Assembly: GCA_963854565.1 (NCBI GenBank)
Contig: CAWKZT010000043.1
Coordinates: forward strand, 1 to 14,321
Length of the DNA: 14,321 nt
DNA from: CAWKZT01 sp963854565
Lineage (GTDB): Bacteria; Actinomycetota; Acidimicrobiia; Acidimicrobiales; JAHEJN01
Direction: 5' to 3'
Shown here piece after piece: positions 1-5,877 of this stretch. The translations under genes were made by a program, and so were the position numbers. Each line of letters starts with the position of its first letter. The stretch's first letter is position 1. The notes beneath the pieces were generated by a model. That model saw nothing but the letters and a program-made list of their open reading frames with translations, ran no database searches and had not been told where the DNA came from.

Positions 1-2
1 AT

Positions 3-95
3 GTGGATTGGGCCGATCGCCCCGAGCACCACCTCTACCCGAGCTCGGACCCCAAGTACGCCGTTAGAAACGACCAGGCCTTAGGAGGTAAGTAG
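3..95 (+). CDS. C-terminal end of an upstream protein (partial, unidentified)
   Basis: An open frame enters from the left edge and stops with TAG at 93-95, one base before the next ATG. It gives about 30 residues (starting VDWADRPEHHLYPSS). These are rich in D, H, E and K and use codons ending mostly in G or C, as real genes here do. The other two forward frames give low-complexity proline/threonine/arginine strings and look like shadows. If real, the next gene is translationally close-coupled to it. I do not recognise the family from this tail, so no function is offered. Confidence 0.5.
   Translation: MDWADRPEHHLYPSSDPKYAVRNDQALGGK
83..88 (+). promoter_or_regulatory. Shine-Dalgarno AGGAGG of the SnoaL-like gene
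   Basis: A perfect AGGAGG lies 8 nt before the ATG at 97 and fixes that start. It lies inside the predicted end of the preceding frame, as expected for two genes on one mRNA. It contrasts with most other starts in the window, which have no such site. Confidence 0.75.
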
Positions 96-96
96 C

Positions 97-510
97 ATGG
101 GTGCAAATGGTGACATGGTTCGCAAAACATATGATGCGTTCAACACGCGCGACTTCGAGAGCGCCACGCAGTACGTAGCCGACAACTTGCACTGGACCGA
201 GGTCCCGAGCGGACGCGAATTTGACGGCCCGGAGGGGTTGCTACGGGAGTACCGTGAGTGGGCTAAGGCCTTCCCCGACGGATCGGTTGAGATCACGAAT
301 CTTCTGGAGAGCGGCGACTGGGTGACGGTCGAGTTCACCGTTCGTGGGACCAACACCGGACCCTTCATGGGCCCCGAAGGCGAGCTCCCCCCATCCAACC
401 AAGCGGTCGAGCTCCAGAGCTGTGACGTACTGCACGTGGAGAACGGACAGGTCACCGGCGGCCGTAGCTATTTCGACCTCAACACCGTGACCCGCCAACT
501 CGAGGCCTGA
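97..510 (+). CDS. SnoaL/NTF2-like domain protein
   Basis: This small protein of 137 residues has the SnoaL-like (NTF2 fold) pattern. The N-terminal helix reads VRKTYDAFNTRDFE, followed by an LHWTEVPSGREFDGPEG stretch and a long beta region (DWVTVEFTVRGTNTGPF). It ends with a CDVLHVENGQVTGGRSYFD motif typical of the family's last strands. Members are polyketide cyclases, isomerases, small hydrolases or proteins of unknown role; the fold alone does not tell the substrate. No signal peptide or membrane segment is visible, so it is probably cytoplasmic. The start is set by AGGAGG 8 nt upstream. It probably shares a transcript with the gene whose tail ends at 95. Fold assignment is fairly secure; the reaction is unknown. 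Confidence 0.85.
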   Translation: MGANGDMVRKTYDAFNTRDFESATQYVADNLHWTEVPSGREFDGPEGLLREYREWAKAFPDGSVEITNLLESGDWVTVEFTVRGTNTGPFMGPEGELPPSNQAVELQSCDVLHVENGQVTGGRSYFDLNTVTRQLEA

Positions 511-592
511 CTGGTTCCACGCTGATTTCTGCTTGAAGAGGTGTGGGTCAGAGCTGGACGTAGGCGGTGAGCATGCGTGCTGAGCGCTTCAC

Positions 593-1473
593 TTGGCCGC
601 GATCGTAGATGGGGGCGTACGCGTCGGATACCAATCTCCTATCGTTGCTCCCGATGGATCACCGGATCTGCTAACCAATATCTATACAAAGATAGACCGA
701 GCGGTCGGATCGTTGCTCGAGACGCACCGTGGTCCGGAGACCACCGTTATTGCCATCTTCAGTTTGGGCATAAGCGAAGTGAACCCTATTTCTAGACTGC
801 TTCTACCCTTGCTCCAAGAAATTAACCAGTCGATGGGGGCGCCGTCACCTGGTCGGAAGCTCCGAGCCTTCATTGAACGAGTTCCCAATCGCGTTCACCG
901 GCTGGCGCTCCGACTATTGGGCCGTGATTTTGAAGATCTCGATCATTGGGTCGACAGCTACCAACGGTTCTTTCCGGTCGCCCTGTTTCCCATATTTGGT
1001 GGGATACGACTGAATCTGGAGGGACGCGAACCGAGCGGTATCGTTGCTGTTGCTGTTGCTGATAAGGAGGCTGTGTTGGTGGAACTCGAAAACGAGTTCC
1101 GGGCGCTGCGCGACCTAGACACGGGGGTCCCGCTCGTCACTGGGGTGCAGCGGGCCGCCCATTATTACCCCACCGATCCCAGATAGGGCTTCCCGATCTG
1201 ATTATCGAATGGGCTCACCTCGATCAGACTGCCCGAGGTGCTACTTCAGACGCGTTGGGCACGATTACCGCTACGCCCGAAGAAATACGGCCTGGAAACC
1301 ATTTGCAGGGTGGCCATATCAGTCTCACGGGACCACGCATCGCCCCTGGCATCGGCCCGGCGCTTCGGTCCGAACGTCTGGTTCCAACGATCGCCCGTTT
1401 GCTTGGCACGGAGGTCCCGGGCGCCAACGCGGAGCCGATGGTTGATCTAACTGAACCGGTCAGTTTCCCATAA
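593..1473 (+). pseudogene. Decayed alkaline-phosphatase-superfamily (type I phosphodiesterase/nucleotide pyrophosphatase) gene
   Basis: Two reading frames together give the C-terminal half of a type I phosphodiesterase-like protein. The first (593-1186, TTG as nominal start) holds IYTKIDRAVGSLLE, then FSLGI where family members have a SHG/DHG metal-binding motif, then FGGIRLNLEGREPSGIV and an LRDLDTG segment. It stops at TAG 1184-1186. The homology continues one frame back without a gap: GLPDLIIEW, then GNHLQGGHISLTGPRI, then LVPTIARLLGTEVPG, ending TAA 1471-1473. About one base has been lost near 1175-1190. The N-terminal half with the nucleophile and first metal site is absent: a stop at 581-583 closes the frame, and nothing similar is seen in 511-590. 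The ligand His of the SHG motif is Leu (codon 764-766). Truncation, frameshift and ligand loss together argue for a dead gene. The 3' end overlaps the convergent crotonase by 14 bp. Confidence 0.75.
1043..1060 (+). repeat. Three tandem GTTGCT units inside the pseudogene
   Basis: GTTGCT occurs three times in a row and encodes Val-Ala-Val-Ala-Val-Ala. It lies where intact relatives carry a variable loop after the GREP motif. It looks like slippage expansion in DNA no longer under strong selection, although Val-Ala repeats also occur by chance. Confidence 0.6.
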
Positions 1474-2239
1474 AGCGCGGCGCCCGTTTCTCACCGAAGG
1501 CTGCCACGCCCTCGGCATAGTCGTCGCTTTCGTAGCATGCTCGAACGAAACGTTGTGATCGGTCCGGATCGCGATCGTTGGGGTGACGTTCCATGTCCGA
1601 CAACGCCATCTTGGCCGCTCGAAGGGGTAGCGGAGCCAGATTGGCCATGGTTCCCACCAGGTCGTAAATCCGGGAATCGAAGTCGGTTTCGGGGACCACC
1701 TCATTGATCAATCCGATTGCCTCGGCCCGGTGGGCATCGATTGTCTCGGCACTGAGAACGAGGTGCTTGGCTCGTCCAACACCGATGGTGCGGGCCAGAA
1801 CCTCCAGCCCATCCACGGGATAACCCGCGCCCAATTTGCCGGGGGGAATAGCGAACATTGCATCGTCGGCTGCCACCCGAATATCAGCGCACAACGCGAG
1901 AGCAAGGCCACCGCCCCGACAATCGCCACGAATCGCGGCAACCACCGGCATCGGTGCATTAAGGATCGCAGCATGCGCCTCGTGCTCAGCCGCGGCATAA
2001 GCCTCCCAATTGCCAGCATGGCGCAACTCGGCAAACTCGCTCACATTCGAACCAGCGCTAAATGCTTGCGAACCGGCCCCACGGAGGACGATAACCCGGA
2101 CGCCAGGATCGTTCGCCAACAATGCAACAACGCCCGGGATGCTCTCGTACATGCCCATGCTCAACGCATTACGACGGGCAACGTTGTCAATAGTCAACCA
2201 CCCAATGCCGCCGTCAGCTTCACCACGAATCAGACCCAT
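1460..2239 (-). CDS. Enoyl-CoA hydratase/isomerase (crotonase) family protein lacking both catalytic glutamates
   Basis: This 259-residue protein is the usual length for a crotonase. The family acts on acyl-CoA thioesters (hydration, isomerisation, decarboxylation, hydrolysis). Visible motifs are the oxyanion-hole segment FSAGSNVSEF (residues 60-69), GDCRGGGLALALCADIRVAA (105-124), FAIPPGKLGAGYPVDG (129-144) and the late AEAIGLINEVVP stretch. Lined up on rat mitochondrial enoyl-CoA hydratase, the two catalytic glutamates (Glu144 and Glu164, 20 residues apart) fall on Ala113 and Pro133, also 20 apart. Classical hydratase activity is therefore unlikely, and another crotonase reaction is more likely. 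The ATG at 2237-2239 has no Shine-Dalgarno, but TAGGCT sits 6 nt upstream, suggesting a leaderless start. The gene stands alone between a convergent pseudogene and a divergent protease. Family is sure; reaction unknown. Confidence 0.9.
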   Translation of the reverse strand: MGLIRGEADGGIGWLTIDNVARRNALSMGMYESIPGVVALLANDPGVRVIVLRGAGSQAFSAGSNVSEFAELRHAGNWEAYAAAEHEAHAAILNAPMPVVAAIRGDCRGGGLALALCADIRVAADDAMFAIPPGKLGAGYPVDGLEVLARTIGVGRAKHLVLSAETIDAHRAEAIGLINEVVPETDFDSRIYDLVGTMANLAPLPLRAAKMALSDMERHPNDRDPDRSQRFVRACYESDDYAEGVAAFGEKRAPRFMGN

Positions 2240-2245
2240 ATGCCG

Positions 2246-2251
2246 AGCCTA
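2246..2251 (-). promoter_or_regulatory. Putative -10 (TAGGCT) for a leaderless crotonase transcript
   Basis: On the minus strand TAGGCT (TANNNT pattern) lies exactly 6 nt before the ATG at 2239. The mRNA would then begin at or next to the start codon. No purine-rich ribosome site is present. The same arrangement recurs at several other genes here. Confidence 0.45.
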
Positions 2252-2329
2252 GAGGACTAATCTGGCCTTAGTTCTCGTTGAAGGTCCCGAAAATTTCGTG
2301 GGGGCCTTGCGGTGTGGTCAGAAGGATTC

Positions 2330-2335
2330 GATACT
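2330..2335 (+). promoter_or_regulatory. Putative -10 (GATACT) for the duplicated metallopeptidase
   Basis: GATACT lies 6 nt before GTG 2342. It matches TATACT at five of six positions but lacks the first T. The spacing equals that of the other suspected leaderless starts in the window. GGGAGG at 2336-2341 touches the start codon directly and is too close to act as a normal ribosome site. Confidence 0.3.
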
Positions 2336-2341
2336 GGGAGG

Positions 2342-3802
2342 GTGATAAAACGTTGGCTCATGACGCTGCTTACCGTTGCGCTCCTTGCCACAGGGTGTGC
2401 AACATCGGTTGAGTTAGAGGCCCAGGCTGCTTCGTTGGTTATCGATGGGCAAGAACAACCCGCCGTCGGTACGGCGCCAACTGACGCTCCCGCCGATGCT
2501 CCTGCTGACGCTCCCGCCGATGCTCCTACTGATGTTCCCGCTGACGATGACGCACCAATCGGAGACGGGTCACAACTAGGTTTCCGCCAATCCATCCTCA
2601 TTACCCAGATCGACGTAGAGGCTTACTGGGAACGGCGCCTTCCCGAAGTTTTTGGCATTGACTTCGAACCCGTCCGCACCTTTGAAGGCTATTTTCCTTC
2701 CAAAGAAGTAAGCCTTCCTTCTTGTGGCGGCTTTGTTGATGATCCCGAAACCTACCGAAACAACGCGTTCTATTGTTATGCCGACGACAGCATCAGTTGG
2801 GATGAAGAACAATTGTTGCCCGATCTGTTTGAGACGTTCGGAGACTTCGCTATCTCTTTAGTGTTGGCCCACGAGTACGGCCACGCCATTCAGAATCGCA
2901 CCGATCAAGACGGTCCTACGATCAACATTGAACTGCAGGCCGACTGCCTGGCAGGTGCCTGGGCCGGGACGCTGGCCCGCGGTGAGAGCCCAAATCTTGT
3001 GATTGCCGACGACGACCTAGAGGAAGCTATCGGTGGATTCTTAGTGGTCCGCGACGCCCTGGGGACGCCTGCGGATGACCCCTACGCCCACGGCTCAGCG
3101 TTTGACCGGGCGACAGCGTTCTTCGATGGCTTTACCGGTGACGCAGAGGCGTGTGTGGATTACGACACCAACCCACCACCCATTGCTGCGATTGCGCTAT
3201 CAGCGCGCGACTTTGAAACGGGTGGAAATCTGCCGCTTCTTGAGCTGATCCCTTTGATCCAGTCCGAATTGGCCCTGTATTGGCCCGCCACGCTTGATAC
3301 GGCGTTGGGTTTCTCTTACCAGCCGCCAACCTGGATCTCCTACGGTCCCACTATTGACCTTTCACCCTGCGGCGGCGAAGCGCTCGATGTCGAGGTGTAC
3401 GTGGACAACGTGTTTTACTGCAGCGCCGACAACACCTTGATGTTCGATGAAGGCAACTTGTTAACCAACCTCTGGACCGAATTCGGTGATGGTGCTGCCA
3501 TGTATGCACTGACCAATGCGTCGGCCCAATCGGCCTTGTTCCAGGCCGGATTCGACGATTTAGACGGCAGACCCGGCTTCGCCGCCGAGTGCCTGACGGG
3601 AGCATTCAATAGCGACCTGTTTCTCGGGTCGTTCGAGAATCTGGTTATCTCCGCGGGCGATCTCGACGAACTCATTGTGGGTATGTCTCGCTACGAACCA
3701 TCGGGCCCCAACGGCCAAGGTCGAACGCTTCTAGACCTCTCCCAACGGATCGATGCTGTGCGTTTTGGTTTCGACGAAGGTGTCCGAGCCTGTGTGAGGT
3801 AA
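2342..3802 (+). CDS. Lipoprotein neutral zinc metallopeptidase with two tandem domains, the second inactive
   Basis: The GTG at 2342 gives 486 residues. The N-terminus reads VIKRW, a hydrophobic stretch, then LLATGC, a signal peptide and lipobox with Cys19 as the lipid site. A GTG at 2312 would add ten residues, including acidic ones, ahead of the signal and is less likely. A Pro/Ala/Asp/Thr-rich linker follows (about 47-73). Domain 1 (about 80-275) has HEYGH at 177-181 and ELQADC at 197-202, with Glu197 as likely third zinc ligand. This is the pattern of the putative neutral zinc metallopeptidase family (YpfJ type). Domain 2 (about 295-486) repeats the layout, but NASAQ (392-396) replaces HEYGH; AAEC (Glu416) remains. 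Each copy has four matching cysteines (128, 145, 202, 271 and 343, 360, 417, 484), suggesting disulfides outside the membrane. Substrate unknown. Confidence 0.88.
   Translation: MIKRWLMTLLTVALLATGCATSVELEAQAASLVIDGQEQPAVGTAPTDAPADAPADAPADAPTDVPADDDAPIGDGSQLGFRQSILITQIDVEAYWERRLPEVFGIDFEPVRTFEGYFPSKEVSLPSCGGFVDDPETYRNNAFYCYADDSISWDEEQLLPDLFETFGDFAISLVLAHEYGHAIQNRTDQDGPTINIELQADCLAGAWAGTLARGESPNLVIADDDLEEAIGGFLVVRDALGTPADDPYAHGSAFDRATAFFDGFTGDAEACVDYDTNPPPIAAIALSARDFETGGNLPLLELIPLIQSELALYWPATLDTALGFSYQPPTWISYGPTIDLSPCGGEALDVEVYVDNVFYCSADNTLMFDEGNLLTNLWTEFGDGAAMYALTNASAQSALFQAGFDDLDGRPGFAAECLTGAFNSDLFLGSFENLVISAGDLDELIVGMSRYEPSGPNGQGRTLLDLSQRIDAVRFGFDEGVRACVR
2483..2545 (+). repeat. Tandem repeat coding the lipoprotein linker
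   Basis: Two 24-bp units (2483-2506 and 2507-2530) differ by a single base and encode DAPADAPA and DAPADAPT. A third, shorter and more diverged copy follows (2531-2545, DVPAD). The unit is itself two 12-bp half-repeats. It makes a flexible Pro/Ala/Asp spacer between the lipid anchor and the protease domain, and its length is likely to vary between strains. Confidence 0.8.
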
Positions 3803-3831
3803 CAGCGGTGAGTTGTTACCGGATGGGTAAC
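3798..3831 (+). terminator. Candidate hairpin between convergent genes (alternating GGTAAC/GTTACC)
   Basis: GGTAAC (3798-3803, including the stop codon), GTTACC (3815-3820) and GGTAAC (3826-3831) alternate. The middle arm can pair with either neighbour, giving a 6-bp stem with an 11-nt or a 5-nt loop. It sits in the 43-bp gap between the ends of two convergent genes. There is no T-run, so it is not a textbook intrinsic terminator. Confidence 0.3.
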
Positions 3832-3845
3832 CACCTCGATGTTGG

Positions 3846-4286
3846 TTAGCAGCGGTCGCAAATAACTACGGGGATTTCGCGGTCGGTCTTTTCCTGGTAT
3901 CTCGCATAGCCCTTGTATTCGGCCGTGATTTTGGACCACATTTCGGCCTTTTCGTCGGCGGAGGCAGTGCGGGCGGTTACGGCTTCGCGCACTCCGTCAA
4001 TCGTGACTTCGACATTCGGTTGTGCCGTAATGTTGTGATACCAGTCGGGGTGCCGTTCGTCACCGCCCTTGGACGCCACCAAAATGATGCGGTCGTTATC
4101 GATGATGGGCGCGGTAAGCAGGTTGTTGCGGGCTCTACCGCTCTTGCGTCCAACGCTGTGCAACTCGACGGTGGTCATCCCACCAGCAGTGCCACCCAGA
4201 CGCCCACCCGACACCTTAATGAGAGTGCCGTGCACCGTGTTCACGGTCTTCATCATTAAATCGGTGCGCATATGTTTGAAAGTCAT
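3846..4286 (-). CDS. Deazaflavin (F420)-dependent nitroreductase family protein (Ddn-like)
   Basis: This 146-residue protein is the usual size for the family typified by Ddn of Mycobacterium, which uses reduced F420 to reduce quinones and nitro compounds. Family motifs appear in order: LHSVGRKSGRARNN (42-55), ILVASKGGDERHPDWYHN (68-85), NVEVTIDG (91-98) and the closing YKGYARYQEKTDREIPVV (124-141). The SKGG and HPDWYHN segments belong to the cofactor-binding part. No signal peptide is visible. The start ATG 4284-4286 has no ribosome site but has TAGAGT 6 nt upstream. It lies 42 bp downstream of a lipoprotein gene on the same strand, so it may have its own promoter as well as read-through. Family is sure; the physiological substrate is unknown. 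It implies that the host makes F420. Confidence 0.92.
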   Translation of the reverse strand: MTFKHMRTDLMMKTVNTVHGTLIKVSGGRLGGTAGGMTTVELHSVGRKSGRARNNLLTAPIIDNDRIILVASKGGDERHPDWYHNITAQPNVEVTIDGVREAVTARTASADEKAEMWSKITAEYKGYARYQEKTDREIPVVICDRC

Positions 4287-4292
4287 AGTGAG

Positions 4293-4298
4293 ACTCTA
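4293..4298 (-). promoter_or_regulatory. Putative -10 (TAGAGT) for a leaderless Ddn-like transcript
   Basis: TAGAGT on the minus strand ends 6 nt before the ATG at 4286, in the 42-bp gap after the upstream lipoprotein gene. No Shine-Dalgarno is seen. The spacing matches the other suspected leaderless starts. Confidence 0.42.
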
Positions 4299-4328
4299 GG
4301 CCCGCGACGGGCTGGTTATAGACCAAAA

Positions 4329-4802
4329 TTACTGGGCTATTGCGGTGCCGTCGGCACCTACCGCCACCCAAATTCCCTCACGGCCATGGCCTTGTGTGTC
4401 GCCGGGCAGAACATCACCCGTGTAGAGATAAACGGGTTTGCCGTCGACGGCTGCTTGTTGGGATCCGTCGCCGCGATCGATGAGCGTGAGTCGGTCTTGG
4501 AGGTCTCCGCTGACTTCGCTGGGTTGATACGGCGGCCACAAAATAGTGCACGAGTCGTCGCAGGTGGACACGCCGGCACGATCAAGGCCGAAGTAGTAAA
4601 GCGTGTAACCCTCGTCGGTAGTGAGCACATTGCCAAGTTCAGTGTTGGTAACTCGGATAGTTCCGGTGCCTTCGGTTTGGGCGGTGACGTCTACGCCTGG
4701 AACGGCGTCGCTCTCCGCGCCGTTGGCGTCGCTTCCGCCGCAGCTTGCCGCGAACACGGTAATAGTAAGAACGAGAGCGGTGGCAGAAAGAAAACGGCGC
4801 AT
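4329..4802 (-). CDS. Small lipoprotein of the secreted-repeat family (COG4315 type)
   Basis: The protein has 157 residues. MRRFLSATALVLTITVFAASC is a lipoprotein signal with Cys21 as lipid site (AASC lipobox), so it is probably anchored on the outer face of the membrane. Two copies of the lipoprotein repeat follow. The first is LGNVLTTDEGYTLYYFGLD with TCDDSCTILWPPY (57-92; Cys81 and Cys85 close together). The second is DGKPVYLYTGDVLPGDTQGHGREGIWVAV (120-148). This pattern is common in actinobacterial and proteobacterial secreted lipoproteins of unknown role. The two nearby cysteines could form a disulfide; any redox link to the neighbouring F420-type reductase is only a suggestion. The start has no ribosome site, but TACGCT lies 6 nt upstream. 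Family sure, function unknown. Confidence 0.9.
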   Translation of the reverse strand: MRRFLSATALVLTITVFAASCGGSDANGAESDAVPGVDVTAQTEGTGTIRVTNTELGNVLTTDEGYTLYYFGLDRAGVSTCDDSCTILWPPYQPSEVSGDLQDRLTLIDRGDGSQQAAVDGKPVYLYTGDVLPGDTQGHGREGIWVAVGADGTAIAQ

Positions 4803-4808
4803 ACCGCG

Positions 4809-4814
4809 AGCGTA
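4809..4814 (-). promoter_or_regulatory. Putative -10 (TACGCT) for the lipoprotein gene
   Basis: TACGCT on the minus strand lies 6 nt before ATG 4802. The identical hexamer precedes msrA on the other strand. A 10-bp palindrome GCTAGCTAGC sits just upstream of it (4820-4829), where it could serve as an operator, though a palindrome this short can arise by chance. Confidence 0.42.
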
Positions 4815-4922
4815 GTGGAGCTAGCTAGCGAGTTGCGTTAGGCGATGCCTACGCCAAGCAGGCGCGATGAGCCAGCCGCCGGCTTTAGGCCAATGATCAA
4901 AGACCTTTAGGTTCTGGGCCTC

Positions 4923-4939
4923 TACGATTGGTAATCGTA
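4923..4939. promoter_or_regulatory. 17-bp inverted repeat TACGATT-GGT-AATCGTA, candidate operator
   Basis: Perfect 7-bp arms flank a 3-nt centre, 37 bp before the nucleotidyltransferase start in a divergent intergenic region of 174 bp. Its left arm contains TACGAT, a possible -10 hexamer. A protein bound here would then cover the promoter. The size and symmetry suit a dimeric regulator. The rest of the region shows only a minor TAGGC-GAT-GCCTA repeat at 4839-4851. Confidence 0.45.
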
Positions 4940-4964
4940 AGCACTTGCGGATGAGACAAGCCCC

Positions 4965-4970
4965 GAAGGA
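4965..4970 (+). promoter_or_regulatory. Ribosome binding site GAAGGA
   Basis: GAAGGA lies 6 nt before ATG 4977 and supports this start. This gene therefore has a leader, unlike several of its neighbours. Confidence 0.55.
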
Positions 4971-4976
4971 ATACCC

Positions 4977-5819
4977 ATGAGTCAAAATCTCACCCTGGTC
5001 GTCATGGCCGCCGGACTCGGCAGCCGGTTTGGCGGCACCAAGCAGCTGGCCGAGGTCGGCCCCAATGGCGAGGCATTTTTAGATTTTGCTATCGATGATG
5101 CGGTGGCTGCGGGCGTCAATCGGGTGGTGCTCATTGTGCGTACCGACATCTTGGCCGATGTAAAGGCCCATCTTGGTCGAACCAATCGCGACGTACAGAT
5201 CGACTACGTGCTGCAGGATCAACTCGGACCAGAGCGCGACAAGCCATGGGGTACCGCCCATGCGATCTTGGCGGTAGCGCCAGTCGTGAACGGTGCGTTC
5301 ATGGTCGTGAATGCCGACGACTACTACGGCAAGAGCTCCTTCGTTGCCCTGGCCGAAGCCATGGACGGCATGGCCGATAACGAAGCAGTGCTCGTGGCCT
5401 TCGAACTTGGCCGCACGTTGCCTGCCATAGGAACGGTTAGTCGTGGGGTGTGCGTCACCGTCGATGGCGCTTTGGTCGAATTGATCGAAACTTACCTCAT
5501 CGGCGGAAATGCCGACGGCATCCATGTTGGTGGGCAGCCTTGTGATCTGCTGGCCGCAACACCAGTGTCCATGAACATGTTTGGCCTGCCCGCATCTGTT
5601 CTGGCCGAGTTGCCTGAGCGCTGGGCCGACTGGTTCGAAGAAAACGGCGAAGGCGAAAAAACCGAGTTCTTGTTGCCGACCGTCCTCTCCGAAATGATGG
5701 ACGAAGACAAGCTCACTATCGACGTCGTAACGACAATCGAGGACTGGATCGGCGTAACCAACCCCGACGACCTAGCTGTCGCCCAAGAAATGCTCCGTAC
5801 CAAACGCTCCAGCCCCTGA
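4977..5819 (+). CDS. Sugar-type nucleotidyltransferase (NTP_transferase family)
   Basis: The protein has 280 residues and no signal peptide. The N-terminal nucleotide-binding signature is VVMAAGLGSRFGGTKQ (8-23), followed by VGPNGE (27-32). KPWGTAHA (89-96) and VNADDYYG (111-118) are the other marks of the family; Asp114/Asp115 are the likely metal-binding pair. The layout is that of glucose-1-phosphate nucleotidylyltransferase-like enzymes, which join a sugar phosphate to a nucleoside triphosphate and release pyrophosphate. The particular sugar and nucleotide cannot be read from the sequence. Late motifs include TEFLLPTVLSEMM and the C-terminal EDWIGVTNPDDL (252-263), a typical ending for the family. 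It is transcribed toward msrA 58 bp downstream, but msrA seems to have its own promoter. A role in supplying activated sugar to the GpgS-like enzyme further right is possible but unsupported by linkage. Confidence 0.88.
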   Translation: MSQNLTLVVMAAGLGSRFGGTKQLAEVGPNGEAFLDFAIDDAVAAGVNRVVLIVRTDILADVKAHLGRTNRDVQIDYVLQDQLGPERDKPWGTAHAILAVAPVVNGAFMVVNADDYYGKSSFVALAEAMDGMADNEAVLVAFELGRTLPAIGTVSRGVCVTVDGALVELIETYLIGGNADGIHVGGQPCDLLAATPVSMNMFGLPASVLAELPERWADWFEENGEGEKTEFLLPTVLSEMMDEDKLTIDVVTTIEDWIGVTNPDDLAVAQEMLRTKRSSP

Positions 5820-5866
5820 GCCCAATGGTGGCGTCCCACGCGAAGCGCCCGGGTTAGGGAGCGAGG

Positions 5867-5872
5867 TACGCT
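5867..5872 (+). promoter_or_regulatory. Putative -10 (TACGCT) for msrA and the ABC unit
   Basis: TACGCT ends 5 nt before the ATG at 5878. There is no ribosome site at the right distance (GAGG at 5863-5866 is 11 nt away). The hexamer equals the one before the lipoprotein gene at 4802. A leaderless start is the simplest reading. Confidence 0.4.
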
Positions 5873-5877
5873 CTGTT

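Noticed and set aside
1..84. Frame beginning ATG at position 1
   Set aside because: Its product is a Thr/Pro/Arg-rich string. The frame ending at 95 has more natural composition and codon use, so I preferred it as the upstream gene tail.
511..592. Search for the missing N-terminal half of the phosphodiesterase or an insertion sequence edge
   Set aside because: All three forward frames are broken and show no family motif. No terminal inverted repeat or target duplication is visible, so the cause of the truncation is unknown.
577..795. Plus-strand frame of 72 codons at the pseudogene front
   Set aside because: Rich in Arg, Ser and Trp and without family similarity; the overlapping frame carries the phosphodiesterase homology.
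1043..1060. GTTGCT repeats as a phase-variation tract
   Set aside because: The unit is six bases, so changes would not alter the frame, and the gene is already broken by other lesions.
2312..2341. Earlier GTG start for the metallopeptidase
   Set aside because: It would place ten residues, including Glu and Asp, in front of a complete lipoprotein signal that begins VIKRW. The GTG at 2342 gives a normal signal and has a -10-like hexamer at the usual distance.
4272..4841. Long plus-strand frame of 189 codons opposite the lipoprotein gene
   Set aside because: It mirrors the lipoprotein gene, which has a clear signal peptide and family repeats. The plus-strand product shows no recognisable domain.
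4977..5819. Naming the nucleotidyltransferase galU or rmlA
   Set aside because: The KPWGTAHA and NADDYYG pattern fits a broader, less defined nucleotidyltransferase group, and the substrate cannot be inferred.
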